A stretch of 64,000 nucleotides of DNA, taken from an uncultured Cellulomonas sp. GTDB taxonomy: Bacteria; Actinomycetota; Actinomycetes; Actinomycetales; Cellulomonadaceae. Of this stretch, positions 37,914 to 46,324 are shown one piece after another. Under the pieces are notes generated by a model, which ran no database searches, had not been told where the DNA came from, and saw nothing but the letters and a program-made list of their open reading frames with translations. A program made the position numbers and the translations under genes. Numbering within the stretch: the first letter of the stretch is position 1; every line of letters starts with the position of its first letter. The DNA lies in assembly GCF_947494015.1 (NCBI RefSeq), contig NZ_CANLTL010000006.1:124001-188000 (forward strand), in the 5' to 3' direction.

Positions 37914-38824
37914 CGGCTGCCGCCGTCCCCGAGGTGGCCGTCGGTCCCGGCCGCGTCGGTCGTGGCCGCGTCGGTCGTGGACGTGCCGGCCGTGGACGTG
38001 CCGGTCGCGGACGTCCCGGTCGTCGACGTGCCGGTCGCGGAGGTGCTGGCCCGGTCACCCTCGGGGAAGACGTCGACGCCGTCGGGCACGGTCGCGTGGG
38101 TCAGCCCGCCCAGCTCGGCCGCCGGGAGCGTCAGGGACTCCTGCGTGGCCACCGACCAGCCGAGGCCGTCGCGCGCGACGTAGTCGAGGTAGGTCTGGAT
38201 CTCCGGGCTGGCGGCGAGCGCCCGGCGCAACGCGTCCGGGTCGCCCACGGCGTGCACCTCGTAGGGCGGGGAGTACACCCGGCCGCCGAGCGAGAGCACG
38301 TTGCCGACGCAGCGGAACGCCGTCAGGGCGGTGACCCGCTGGTCCTCGAGGGCCATCGCCTCGGCGCCGCCCGCCCACAGCGCGTTGATGACGGCCTGCA
38401 GGTCCTGCTGGTGCACCACGAGGTCGTCCGGGGAGGTGTCGGGCCCACGCAACGCGCCTGCCGGCGCATCGGTGAGCTGCACGGTCAGACCCGGACCGGT
38501 GACCGGCGTGCGGCCCGCCGCGATCGCGACGAGCGCGGCGTGCTCGGGGTCACCGGTGGCGATCGTCTGGGTCTGCTCGTCCGTCAGCCGCTCGACGTCC
38601 GCGCGCAGCCCGTCGACCTGCTGGGCCAGCGACTCCACGCGCTCGGACTCCTGCGCGGCGAGCTCGCCGAGGTCCTGCGGGTGGCGGGACTCCTCGGAGG
38701 CGGCCAGGCGGGCGTTCGCCGTGAACATCAGGCCCGCCAGCACCAGCACGAGGCCGACCGACGCCGTGCCCCGGACGGCGTGCGTCCGGGCGTGCGCGCT
38801 CGCACGGTGGTCCGGATGCTTCAC
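37910..38824 (-). CDS. DUF881 family membrane-associated protein
   Basis: 304 residues. One N-terminal membrane helix (about 18-40), a coiled-coil stretch (55-90, QESERVESLAQQVDGLRADVERL), then the DUF881 core with GPGLTVQLTDAP, VHQQDLQAVINALWAGGAEAMALEDQRVTALTAF in two stretches, and GRVYSPPYEVHAVGD. The tail (about 258-304) is a Thr/Ser/Gly/Ala repeat from imperfect 15-bp DNA repeats. Near-universal beside crgA in actinobacteria; a division-related role is suspected from location. GTG 38,824 follows GGGGGAG. Confidence 0.9.
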   Translation of the reverse strand: MKHPDHRASAHARTHAVRGTASVGLVLVLAGLMFTANARLAASEESRHPQDLGELAAQESERVESLAQQVDGLRADVERLTDEQTQTIATGDPEHAALVAIAAGRTPVTGPGLTVQLTDAPAGALRGPDTSPDDLVVHQQDLQAVINALWAGGAEAMALEDQRVTALTAFRCVGNVLSLGGRVYSPPYEVHAVGDPDALRRALAASPEIQTYLDYVARDGLGWSVATQESLTLPAAELGGLTHATVPDGVDVFPEGDRASTSATGTSTTGTSATGTSTAGTSTTDAATTDAAGTDGHLGDGGSR

Positions 38825-38916
38825 GTGCTCCCCCTGGATGTCGTCGGCACTACGCTAGTTGACGAGGCGCGCCTCGATGACGACGCCCGACCCCGCTGGA
38901 CAAGGAGCAAGCCGAC

Positions 38917-39165
38917 GTGCCTGAGTCGAGGTCGCGGAAGAAGCCCGCGTACGTGCCCCCGCCCGCCAAGGCCGACGGTCCCAAGGTCAACCCCCGGTGG
39001 CTCGTCCCCGTGATGCTCGGCCTGATGGTCCTGGGCCTGCTGTGGATCGTCGCCACCTACCTCCTGGGCGCCGAGTACCCGATCCCCGGGATCGGCCAGT
39101 GGAACCTCGCGATCGGCTTCGCCCTGATCATCGCCGGCTTCGCGCTCACCACCCGCTGGCACTGA
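38917..39165 (+). CDS. crgA: Cell division protein CrgA
   Basis: 82 residues with two membrane helices (about 30-50 and 62-79). RSRKKPAYVPPPA at the start and NPRWLVPVMLGLMVLGLLWI are CrgA hallmarks. In streptomycetes and mycobacteria it coordinates or inhibits FtsZ-ring assembly and recruits septal proteins. GTG 38,917 follows AAGGAGC. Divergent from DUF881 with 92 bp between; followed by a strong terminator. Confidence 0.94.
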   Translation: MPESRSRKKPAYVPPPAKADGPKVNPRWLVPVMLGLMVLGLLWIVATYLLGAEYPIPGIGQWNLAIGFALIIAGFALTTRWH

Positions 39166-39310
39166 CGCCCGCCACCGGTCCCGCCCAGCCCCTGCGTCAC
39201 CGACTCAACCCCGCGCCCTCGACGCGTGTTCCCCGCTCGGCGCGCCGATCGGCCGCGACGACCGGCGGCGACGGCAGTCCGCCGGACGCGCCTGCCGCAG
39301 GCCGGACGCG

Positions 39311-39346
39311 CGCGTGACCGGGAGGCTCACGCCTCCCGGTCACGCG
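39311..39346. terminator. Bidirectional terminator, 16-bp perfect stem
   Basis: CGCGTGACCGGGAGGC (39,311-39,326), loop TCAC, GCCTCCCGGTCACGCG (39,331-39,346). All 16 pairs are perfect. It separates convergent crgA and the GH43 gene. Confidence 0.88.
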
Positions 39347-39362
39347 TCACCTCCCCGTCGGC

Positions 39363-42164
39363 TCAGCCGGCGAGGTCCAGGGCGTCGAACCGGTGCAGGA
39401 ACGCCGCCATCGCCTGCCGGCTGATCGAGCGCTCCGGCGCGAAGGTGCCGTCCCGGTAGCCCTCGGACACCCCGGCGCCCTGGAGCCACGCGATCGCCGT
39501 GGCGAACGGGTGGCCCGGACCCACGTCGGTGAACGTCGGTGCGCCGTCGGCGGCGGGCTCCCCGGCGGCACGGTGCAGGAACGCCGCCATCGCCTGGCGC
39601 GACACCGGTCGGGTCGCGCCGAAGCTCCCGTCCTCGTAGCCGTCCGCGAGCCCCTGCGCCTTCATCCACTCGATCTCGACGTAGAAGGGGTGGTCCGGGC
39701 CCACGTCGGTGAACGACGGGGTGCCCGGCTCCGGCGTCCAGTCCGTCCCGGCGTACCGGTACATGAAGGCCGCCATCGCCTGCCGGGACATGGCCGTGGT
39801 CGGGTGGTAGAACACCTGACCGCCGACCACGGTGCCGTTGCTCAGGCCGGTCTGCGCCAGCCAGCGGATGTCGTCGTAGAAGACGTGGCCCGGCTGGACG
39901 TCGACGAACTGCGGCGCCACCGGGTCCGGTGCCGCGACGTGCTCGAGCAGCCACTGCTGGGGCGGGTCCATGTTGGCGATCGGACGGATCGCGCGGACGG
40001 CGCCCACCACGTCGCTGCCGATCACGCCGTCCTCGTTGGCGATCTCGACGGCGAGGTCCGTCGCCGGGTTGGACAGCCGCAGGAAGCCGTGGCCCGTGTC
40101 CTCGATCGACCACACCGCGAGCACGTCGGACCCGCACGGCGCGAGCGTCACCGCGGTGCCGACGTCACCGGAGTCGTCGGCCAGCGCCAGGCACTGCTCG
40201 CCCCCGGCCGCCTGGCCGACCAGGCGGTACAGGCCACCGTCGGCGTGGTCCAGCCGCCACGTCTGGGAGTCCTCGCCGTCGACGCAGGTCGTCTGCACGA
40301 CGCCGTCCGCCCCCGCGGTCAGGCACTGGTCGCCCGGCACCGGGTTCTGCAGCTCGTCCTCGCTGGTCACCGGCACCACGGCGGTGGCGGTGTTGCCCGC
40401 GGGCGAGGAGTCGGTGACCTGGGTGCCGCCCTGCGCCTCGTCGAACCGGTACCAGGCGACGTCGCCGCCGCCGATCTCGCTCCCGCCGCCGGGGGCGGTC
40501 GTCAGCGCCAGCATCTCGGTGGGGGTCAGCGCCCGGCTGAAGATGTTGAAGTCGTCCACCGCCGCGTCCAGCCCCGGGTCGGCGCTGAACTGCGAGCGGC
40601 CGATCCAGTTGTTCTGGGTGAACCCCAGGTCGGCCGGGCGCAGGGTGACGTCGGGGTTCGTGGCGACGGGCCGGCCGTCGACCCACAGGGTGGCGGTCGA
40701 CCCGGACGCGGACACCGCGACGTGGGTCCACTCGGTCGGGATCTGGACGCTGTCACCCGTGCCGGGGACCGTGGCGCCGCCCTGGGTCGGGGTGGCGATG
40801 TCCAGGCGCAGCCCTCGCGGCGTCGCCGCCGAGGCCGGCGTCAGGAACATGAAGTTGTCGGTGCTGTCGCCGAAGTCGAACAGCCGGGCCCAGTCGTTGC
40901 CGCGCGTGGTGCCGCGCTTGACCCACATCGAGATGGTGAAGTCGCCGTCGATCTCGCTCACGATGCCGTCGGGCATGTCGACGTACGCGACGGGGCTGCC
41001 TCCGTTGAGCTGCACCGCGCCGCCGAAGGCGGGCGTGGGACCGGCGACCCGCTCGATCTCGGGCGGTGTGAAGCTCTTGGCCTCGCTCCGCAGGCGGACG
41101 TAGCTGCCGTCGGTCAGGTCGTAGCTGCCCTCACCCGACTCGGTGAACGACGGCCAGCCGTCCCGCCACTCCATCGGCCGGATCCCGAGCGTGTTGGCCG
41201 GCAGGTAGGCGTGGTACACGAGGTAGTCGACGCCGTCCTCGGTGTAGACGTCGGGATGACCGGGGGCCCGGTAGAGGCCGGCGGGGGTCACTCCGGGCCC
41301 GGACTCACGGGTGTCGAGGATGACGGTCCCGCCGCCTTCGTCCATCCGGACGCCGTTCTGGTCGACGTAGGGGCCGGTGACGCTCGTGGAGCGGCCCACC
41401 ACCACCTTGTAGGTCGACGCGGCCCCGGCGCAGCACCGGTCCCAGCTCGCGATGAGGTAGTAGTAGCCGTCGCGGTGGAAGACGGAGGCGCCCTCGATCG
41501 GGTTGTCGTCGGCGAGCCGCGACGCCAGCAGCGTCGGCTCGCCGACCAGGCTCACCAGGTCCGGACCCAGCTGCTGGATGGCGATGCCGTCCCGGAACGA
41601 GCCCCAGGCCATCCACCACGTGCCGTCGGCGTCCTGGACGAGCTCGGGGTCGATCGCGTTGATCTCGAGGGCGGGGTCGTCCGGACCGAGGATCCCGGAC
41701 CCCACCACCGGGCGGCCGAGGTCGACGTAGCTGCTGGGGTCGGCCGGTGTCGTGGTCGTCTTCACGCCGATCGCCGAGTTCAGCGACCCGAAGCTCGACT
41801 GCGAGTAGTAGTAGTAGAACGTGTCGCCGATGCGCTCCAGGTCGGGCGCCCACAGGGTCGTGGAGTTCGGCACGCTGGTGGTCCAGTCCGCGCGCGCGAC
41901 GCTCCCGACGTCGGTCCACGGGCCGTTCATGGTCGGGGCCGTGCGGATCGAGTTGTGCGTCGACGCCACGACGTAGAGCCCCGACGTGGGGTCGTAGACC
42001 ATCGTCGGGTCGTGGACGCTGAGATCGCCGGTCAGCGCGAGCTGACCCGGCTCGACGGGGAGCGGGTCGGTGTCCGCCATGGCGGGGCTGCCCGTGAGGG
42101 TGAGCCCGAGGGCGAGGACGGCCAGGCTGGCCAGACCTCGACCGGGCAGGGATGGGCGGGGCAT
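39363..42164 (-). CDS. Secreted GH43 family enzyme with LamG, beta-trefoil and three SLH-like repeats
   Basis: 933 residues. Signal peptide 1-30 (SPAMA cleavage). GH43 five-bladed propeller about 45-365 with the expected carboxylates D52 (VHDP), D172 (AIDPE) and E224 (IEGASVF), closest in pattern to arabinan-acting members. A LamG/concanavalin-type domain follows (380-565), then a ricin-type beta-trefoil (about 600-745), and three SLH-like repeats (755-925), each with F.DV...H.F...I.W and RQAMAAF. The SLH repeats imply attachment to the cell wall. Substrate is inferred. ATG 42,164 follows GGGAG. Flanked by terminators, it interrupts the conserved crgA-ppiA neighbourhood, so it looks acquired. 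Confidence 0.87.
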   Translation of the reverse strand: MPRPSLPGRGLASLAVLALGLTLTGSPAMADTDPLPVEPGQLALTGDLSVHDPTMVYDPTSGLYVVASTHNSIRTAPTMNGPWTDVGSVARADWTTSVPNSTTLWAPDLERIGDTFYYYYSQSSFGSLNSAIGVKTTTTPADPSSYVDLGRPVVGSGILGPDDPALEINAIDPELVQDADGTWWMAWGSFRDGIAIQQLGPDLVSLVGEPTLLASRLADDNPIEGASVFHRDGYYYLIASWDRCCAGAASTYKVVVGRSTSVTGPYVDQNGVRMDEGGGTVILDTRESGPGVTPAGLYRAPGHPDVYTEDGVDYLVYHAYLPANTLGIRPMEWRDGWPSFTESGEGSYDLTDGSYVRLRSEAKSFTPPEIERVAGPTPAFGGAVQLNGGSPVAYVDMPDGIVSEIDGDFTISMWVKRGTTRGNDWARLFDFGDSTDNFMFLTPASAATPRGLRLDIATPTQGGATVPGTGDSVQIPTEWTHVAVSASGSTATLWVDGRPVATNPDVTLRPADLGFTQNNWIGRSQFSADPGLDAAVDDFNIFSRALTPTEMLALTTAPGGGSEIGGGDVAWYRFDEAQGGTQVTDSSPAGNTATAVVPVTSEDELQNPVPGDQCLTAGADGVVQTTCVDGEDSQTWRLDHADGGLYRLVGQAAGGEQCLALADDSGDVGTAVTLAPCGSDVLAVWSIEDTGHGFLRLSNPATDLAVEIANEDGVIGSDVVGAVRAIRPIANMDPPQQWLLEHVAAPDPVAPQFVDVQPGHVFYDDIRWLAQTGLSNGTVVGGQVFYHPTTAMSRQAMAAFMYRYAGTDWTPEPGTPSFTDVGPDHPFYVEIEWMKAQGLADGYEDGSFGATRPVSRQAMAAFLHRAAGEPAADGAPTFTDVGPGHPFATAIAWLQGAGVSEGYRDGTFAPERSISRQAMAAFLHRFDALDLAG

Positions 42165-42506
42165 GGGGTCTCCCAGGGTTCGACGGCATTCGACGGCACT
42201 GTCGGGCCGGCGCCTGTGGCGCCTCGGCTGTACAACGATGTACGCCGGAACCGTAGGTCGATGCCCCGATCGGTGTCAAGCGTGTGATGACCCCGCGGTG
42301 GCCACGCTGACTGCTGGGGAGGCCGGCCCGGCCCGGCCCGGCGCGTCGGCCGGCTCCGTGCCGCGCCGGTCGTCGACGCGCGCAGCCGCCCCGGCGACTG
42401 GGCGTGCCCATGCACACCCGTGGACGGTGCTGTGGATAACCACACGGGTGTAATTCCACACCTGTGAGCAACCCTGGGGACGACGGCCCCGGCCAGGCCT
42501 CTGCGC
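42165..42506. other. Intergenic region upstream of the GH43 gene, with an operator and a DnaA box
   Basis: 342 bp with no gene. It holds the LacI-type palindrome at 42,230, a CGACGGCA direct repeat at about 42,181-42,198, and TGTGGATAA (42,431-42,439), a perfect match to the TTATCCACA DnaA box on the other strand. AT-richer sequence around 42,430-42,465 may include the promoter. Confidence 0.6.
42230..42243. promoter_or_regulatory. Candidate LacI-family operator of the GH43 gene
   Basis: GTACA-ACGA-TGTAC, a perfect 5-bp inverted repeat around a CG-containing centre, 66 bp before the start codon. LacI-family sugar repressors of actinobacteria bind palindromes of this type. No repressor gene is adjacent, so the assignment rests on the pattern. 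Confidence 0.5.
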
Positions 42507-43367
42507 CTAGACCGAGGCGTACTTGGCGACGGTGAGCACCACGAGCAGCACCGCCACACCGACGGTCGCGGCGACGCCCCACACCGCGCGGCGCTCACGC
42601 GGGGCGTGCGCGAAGGCGGCGCCGAGCGCGAGCCCGGTGAGCAGCCCGCCCAAGTGCGCCTGCCACGCGATGCCGGGCAGCACGAAGCCGAGCACGGCGT
42701 TGATCGCGAGGAACACCAGGATCTGCCGGGCATCACCGCCGAGCCGGCGTAGCACGACCAGCACGGCACCGAAGAGGCCGAACACCGCACCGGACGCCCC
42801 GACGACCCCGGTCACCCACCCGCCGTCCGGCACGGGGGCGGCGAGCAGCGTGACGCCGACCTGACCCCCGATCGCCGCCAGCAGGTACAGCGCGACGAAC
42901 CTGGCCCGGCCCAGGGTCGCCTCGAGGTAGGGCCCGACGATCCACAGGGCGTACATGTTGAACGCGATGTGCAGGAGCGAGCTCGGGGAGTGCAGGAACG
43001 CCGCGGTCACGAAGCGCCACGGCTCGGCGAGCCCCAGGTACGGCGCGAAGATCCACCGTGCGGTCCACGACGGGTCCACCCGCTGCAGCACGTAGCTGAC
43101 CACGCACAGCGCGACGATCGTCAGCGTCACCACCGGGCGCCCGTCGCGTACGCGGCCACCCAGCGCGCTGCGGGTCACCGGGGCGGAGCGGGCGGCCTCC
43201 CGGACGCAGTCGACGCACTGGACACCGACGGCGGCCGGCCGCTGGCACTCGGGGCAGGCCGGCCGCCCGCACCGCTGGCACCGCACGTACGACACCCGGT
43301 CGGGGTGTCGGGGGCAGACCGGGGGGCTGTCGGCGGGCGTGGTGCCGTCAGGCAGGGGAGCGGTCAT
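42507..43367 (-). CDS. Rhomboid family intramembrane serine protease with N-terminal B-box-like zinc motif
   Basis: 286 residues. Six membrane helices after residue 75. Catalytic dyad S192 (GASGAVFGLFG) and H238 (WQAHLGGLLTG), with the HIAFNMYA oxyanion Asn (N137). Residues 18-54 contain a Cys/His cluster, CPRHPDR, RCQRCG, CPEC, CVDC, typical of actinobacterial rhomboids. It cleaves membrane proteins near their outer face; substrates unknown. ATG 43,367 lies 33 bp after ppiA on the same strand. Confidence 0.94.
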   Translation of the reverse strand: MTAPLPDGTTPADSPPVCPRHPDRVSYVRCQRCGRPACPECQRPAAVGVQCVDCVREAARSAPVTRSALGGRVRDGRPVVTLTIVALCVVSYVLQRVDPSWTARWIFAPYLGLAEPWRFVTAAFLHSPSSLLHIAFNMYALWIVGPYLEATLGRARFVALYLLAAIGGQVGVTLLAAPVPDGGWVTGVVGASGAVFGLFGAVLVVLRRLGGDARQILVFLAINAVLGFVLPGIAWQAHLGGLLTGLALGAAFAHAPRERRAVWGVAATVGVAVLLVVLTVAKYASV

Positions 43368-43400
43368 GGGTGGCGGAGGCGGCGGCGCGCGGAGGGCGGG

Positions 43401-43940
43401 TCAGTCGTCGATCGTCACCGACGTGATGGTGATGTCCTCGACGGGACGGTCACCGGGACGCGTCTGGGCGGTCGCGATCTGGTCGACCACGGCCCGGCTG
43501 GACTCGTCGGCGACCCGGCCGAAGATCGTGTGCTTGCCGGTCAGCCACGTCGTGGGTGCCACGGAGATGAAGAACTGGGAGCCGTTGGTGCCACCGGGCT
43601 TGCCGGTGACCGGGTCACGGCGCTGTCCGGCGTTCGCCATCGCGAGCAAATACGGCTCGGTGAAGCCCAGCTCGGGGTGGATCTCGTCGTCGAAGGTGTA
43701 GCCGGGGCCGCCCGTGCCGGTGCCCAGCGGGTCACCGGTCTGGATCATGAAGCCGTCGATGACGCGGTGGAAGAGCACGCCGTCGTACAGCGGCTCGTTG
43801 CGCTCGGCGCCGGTGCGCGGATCGGTCCAGGTCTTCGAGCCCGTGGCGAGCCCGGTGAAGTTGGCGACCGTCTTCGGCGCGTGGTTCGGGAAGAGCTCGA
43901 GACGGATGTCGCCGGCGGAGGTGTGAAGTGTCGCGATCAT
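43401..43940 (-). CDS. ppiA: Cyclophilin-type peptidyl-prolyl cis-trans isomerase
   Basis: 179 residues, single cyclophilin domain. VLFHRVIDGFMIQTGDPLGTGTGGPGY contains the catalytic Arg and Phe (two stretches), NGSQFFI the active-site Gln-Phe pair, and LTGKHTIFGRV replaces the common Trp with His, as in many bacterial cyclophilins. Cytoplasmic, as no signal peptide is present. ATG 43,940 fits the start of the cyclophilin fold. Its place next to the rhomboid and near gyrA is conserved in actinobacteria. Confidence 0.95.
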   Translation of the reverse strand: MIATLHTSAGDIRLELFPNHAPKTVANFTGLATGSKTWTDPRTGAERNEPLYDGVLFHRVIDGFMIQTGDPLGTGTGGPGYTFDDEIHPELGFTEPYLLAMANAGQRRDPVTGKPGGTNGSQFFISVAPTTWLTGKHTIFGRVADESSRAVVDQIATAQTRPGDRPVEDITITSVTIDD

Positions 43941-44134
43941 GGCGTCAGTCTCCCACGGGGCGCTCCGGACCTCCTGCCCGACGGCGACCCGACCAGCGGC
44001 TCCCGGCCCGCCAGGGCGACCCGGGGACGCCCCGCACCGGCCCGGCCCCGACCCGCGGGACCAGCGGCACGGCACGGCGCTGGGTGGCAGAGTGGGCACC
44101 CACGACTGCACTGCCGTCGAACCAGGGAGTGGAC

Positions 44135-45217
44135 ATGCATCGCATCATCCGTCGTTCTGCCAGCTCGTCCGCGGTCAAGGAGGCTGCCGAGGCAGCCGCG
44201 GCCGCGGCCGCTGCCGAGGAGGCCTCGGCCGCCGCGGTCGGGGCCGCCGAGGCCGCGAGCCTGAAGTCGCACGCCGTCAAGGCCGGCGCCGCCCTCGCCG
44301 GGGCCACCGGGCTGGCCGGGCTCTCCGCGGCCCAGCTGACCGAGCAGGCCCGGGCGGCCGCAGTCGCCGCTCGAGCCGCCGCGAACGAGGCGGCCAGCCA
44401 CGCGCGCACCGCCGCCGACCAGGCCCGCACCTGGGGGACCCCGCACGTGGAGTCGGCCGTCGCCTGGGCGACGCCGCGGCTGGAGTCCGCGTGGCGCGAG
44501 AGCGTGCGCGCGGCCGCACCGCAGGTCGAGAAGGCCGCGGGCAAGGCGTCGCCGGCCATCGACCTCGCGCACGAGAAGATCGTGGACGAGTTCCTGCCGC
44601 GGGTGGTCGCCCTCGTCAACGACGCGGCTGACCGCGCCACCGGTGCTGCGAAGGCCCGCGAGGCGGCCGCAGCCGCAGCCGCAGCCGCGGCGGCAGCCGC
44701 CCGCCCCAAGCACCGCGGTCGCAGGGTGTTCTGGGTGCTCACGCTGCTCACCGCCGCCGGGGCCGGTCTCGCCGCCTGGCGACGCAGCCGCGCGGCGACC
44801 GACCCGTGGGCGGACCCGTGGGAGCCCGCGACCGCCGCACCCGGCTCCAGCAACGACCAGCAGTCGACGTCGGGAGGCGTCGACGCGGCCCTGTCCCGGA
44901 CGCGGGAGGCCACCAAGAAGGCCACCGAGCGGGTCACCGGGGCCCTGCCGGAGCTCGGCGAGAAGGTCAACGAGGCCAAGGAGGCGGCCACGAAGCTCGC
45001 CTCGCGTCGCCGTGCGGGTGGCGACTCGGAGTCCGACTCGTCCACGAGCGAGACGGGCACGCCGGTCACCGTCTCCCCGGAGTTCGGCGCGGACACCGGT
45101 GACACCCTCAGCGCGTCCACCGAGACGGTGCGGTCGGAGACCGAGGAGGAGCCGCCGAGCGACGGCGCGAAGAACTCCGCCGGCCAGTGGGGCTCGGGGC
45201 AGACCACCGAGTCCTGA
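44135..45217 (+). CDS. Ala-rich coiled-coil protein with one membrane segment (DUF5324-like)
   Basis: 360 residues, not confidently assigned. N-terminal half is Ala/Glu-rich helix with heptads (EAAEAAAAAAAAEEASAAA), then amphipathic helices resembling apolipoprotein or LEA-type repeats (VESAVAWATPRLESAWRES). An Ala run (about 180-193) precedes KHRGRR and one hydrophobic helix, VFWVLTLLTAAGAGLAAW (about 201-219). The C-terminal 130 residues are acidic, Ser/Thr-rich and disordered. The first half resembles DUF5324 proteins of streptomycetes. ATG 44,135 follows AGGGAG; an in-frame GTG lies two codons upstream. Divergent from ppiA; terminated by a strong hairpin. Confidence 0.8.
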   Translation: MHRIIRRSASSSAVKEAAEAAAAAAAAEEASAAAVGAAEAASLKSHAVKAGAALAGATGLAGLSAAQLTEQARAAAVAARAAANEAASHARTAADQARTWGTPHVESAVAWATPRLESAWRESVRAAAPQVEKAAGKASPAIDLAHEKIVDEFLPRVVALVNDAADRATGAAKAREAAAAAAAAAAAAARPKHRGRRVFWVLTLLTAAGAGLAAWRRSRAATDPWADPWEPATAAPGSSNDQQSTSGGVDAALSRTREATKKATERVTGALPELGEKVNEAKEAATKLASRRRAGGDSESDSSTSETGTPVTVSPEFGADTGDTLSASTETVRSETEEEPPSDGAKNSAGQWGSGQTTES

Positions 45218-45244
45218 CGACGGGCACCGCCCCACCGACGAACG

Positions 45245-45278
45245 CGAAGGGCCCCGACCGAACGGTCGGGGCCCTTCG
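45245..45278. terminator. Bidirectional terminator, 16-bp stem
   Basis: CGAAGGGCCCCGACCG (45,245-45,260) and CGGTCGGGGCCCTTCG (45,263-45,278) are perfect complements with AA between them (so an effective 4- to 6-base loop). Located between converging genes. Confidence 0.88.
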
Positions 45279-45291
45279 TCGTACCGGGGTC

Positions 45292-46008
45292 TCAGTCCTC
45301 GTCCGCCGAGCGGGCACGGTCCGCGGCGTCGGGAGCGCGCCGGACCAGCGGACGCAGCAGGGCGACCGCGCGGCGACCGTCGTGAGCCCGCACGTCCACC
45401 AGCCTCAGCCCGGCGGCGTCGAGGTCCGCGAGGAGGCCGTGGACCTGGTCGCGGCCACGGGTCTGCAGCAGCACCGCGCCGCCGTCGGCCACGTGGGCGC
45501 CGGCGACGACGAGGCACCGTCGCAGCAGGTCGAGCCCGTCCGCACCACCGTCGATGGCGCCGACCGGGTCCTCGGGGAAGTCCCCGACCTCGTCGCGGGG
45601 CAGGTACGGCGGGTCCGCCAGGACCATGGCGAACCGGTCGTCGCCGCCGACGGCGACCTCGAGGTCGCCGCACCGCACGTCCACGCGTGCCGCGAGACCG
45701 TTCCGGCCGGCGTTCCGGCGCGCGACGCCGCAGGCATGGGGATCCACGTCGACCTGCACGAGTGCGCGCCCGGTCAGGGACGACGCCGCCTGCCCGATGT
45801 GGCCCGCCCCCGCGCACAGCTCGAGGATGCGCCCCGGCGGCAGCCCGGCCGACAGCTCGGCCGCCCAGGAGGCCTGCAGCACCGTCCACGGACGCGGTCG
45901 CAGCACGCCGTCGGTGAAGCCCACGACCAGCGGTCCGAACTCCATGGTCTCGATCGACATCCGCGTCATCCCGTCGGCGGTGGGATCCGCGGACGGACCC
46001 GGTGACAT
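45292..46008 (-). CDS. HemK/PrmC-like class I methyltransferase
   Basis: 238 residues. ILELCAGAGHIGQAASSLTG is the SAM loop, VDVDP the acidic strand end, and LADPPYLP the catalytic [ND]PPY motif typical of N-methylation of Gln/Asn or adenine. RPRPWTVLQASW upstream resembles the PrmC family, but it lacks the usual N-terminal helical domain, so it is a stand-alone HemK-like enzyme rather than the release-factor methylase itself. The exact substrate is unknown. ATG 46,008 is used; ATG at M14 or M17 is possible. Confidence 0.82.
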   Translation of the reverse strand: MSPGPSADPTADGMTRMSIETMEFGPLVVGFTDGVLRPRPWTVLQASWAAELSAGLPPGRILELCAGAGHIGQAASSLTGRALVQVDVDPHACGVARRNAGRNGLAARVDVRCGDLEVAVGGDDRFAMVLADPPYLPRDEVGDFPEDPVGAIDGGADGLDLLRRCLVVAGAHVADGGAVLLQTRGRDQVHGLLADLDAAGLRLVDVRAHDGRRAVALLRPLVRRAPDAADRARSADED

Positions 46009-46044
46009 GGTCGCCCCCGCAGGTGGCGGAGGTCGGCGACCCGG

Positions 46045-46120
46045 TGGTGGAGCCAAGGGGACTCGAACCCCTAACCCCCTGCTTGCAAAGCAGGTGCGCT
46101 ACCAATTGCGCCATGGCCCC
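46045..46120 (-). tRNA. tRNA-Ala (anticodon TGC)
   Basis: 73-nt cloverleaf plus encoded CCA. Acceptor GGGGCCA/TGGCTCC with discriminator A, D-arm GGCGCAATTGGTAGCGC, anticodon loop TTTGCAA, T-arm GGGTTCGAGTCCC region. Follows DUF3566, tRNA-Ile and DLW-39, the conserved actinobacterial order. Confidence 0.97.
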
Positions 46121-46176
46121 GGGTGACGCCGCGGGCGGCGTCGGTGCTGCTGTGCTGGTCGGCTGTGGGTCGGGTG

Positions 46177-46296
46177 CTAGTCGACCGTGTCGGTGATCTC
46201 GGCCCAGAGGTCGCGGTCCTGGCGGTCCTCCTCGACGCGCCGCCAGATGCCGTACCCGGCGGCGGTCACGAGCAGGAGGAGCAGCAGCTTCTTCAT
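46177..46296 (-). CDS. DLW-39 family small protein
   Basis: 39 residues. The sequence starts MKKLLLLLLVTAAGYGIWRR (membrane segment) and continues with an acidic EEDRQDRDLWAE, containing the family-naming DLW. Located between tRNA-Ala and tRNA-Ile, which is the position that defines this family in actinobacteria. Function unknown. It is encoded from ATG 46,296 to TAG 46,177. Confidence 0.93.
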   Translation of the reverse strand: MKKLLLLLLVTAAGYGIWRRVEEDRQDRDLWAEITDTVD

Positions 46297-46324
46297 CGGT
46301 CCCCCGGGCTCGTCCGCACTGGAG

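Noticed and set aside
36937..38058. 373-codon minus-strand ORF covering the sortase region
   Set aside because: Only its last 55 codons are a gene, supported by overlaps with sortase and trpG; upstream is a shadow of sortase E.
39393..42287. 964-codon plus-strand ORF opposite the GH43 gene
   Set aside because: Shadow of a real gene with signal peptide, catalytic residues and ribosome site on the other strand.
45292..46008. Methyltransferase considered as PrmC (release-factor methylase)
   Set aside because: The N-terminal helical domain is absent and prfA is not adjacent, so only a HemK-like label is justified.
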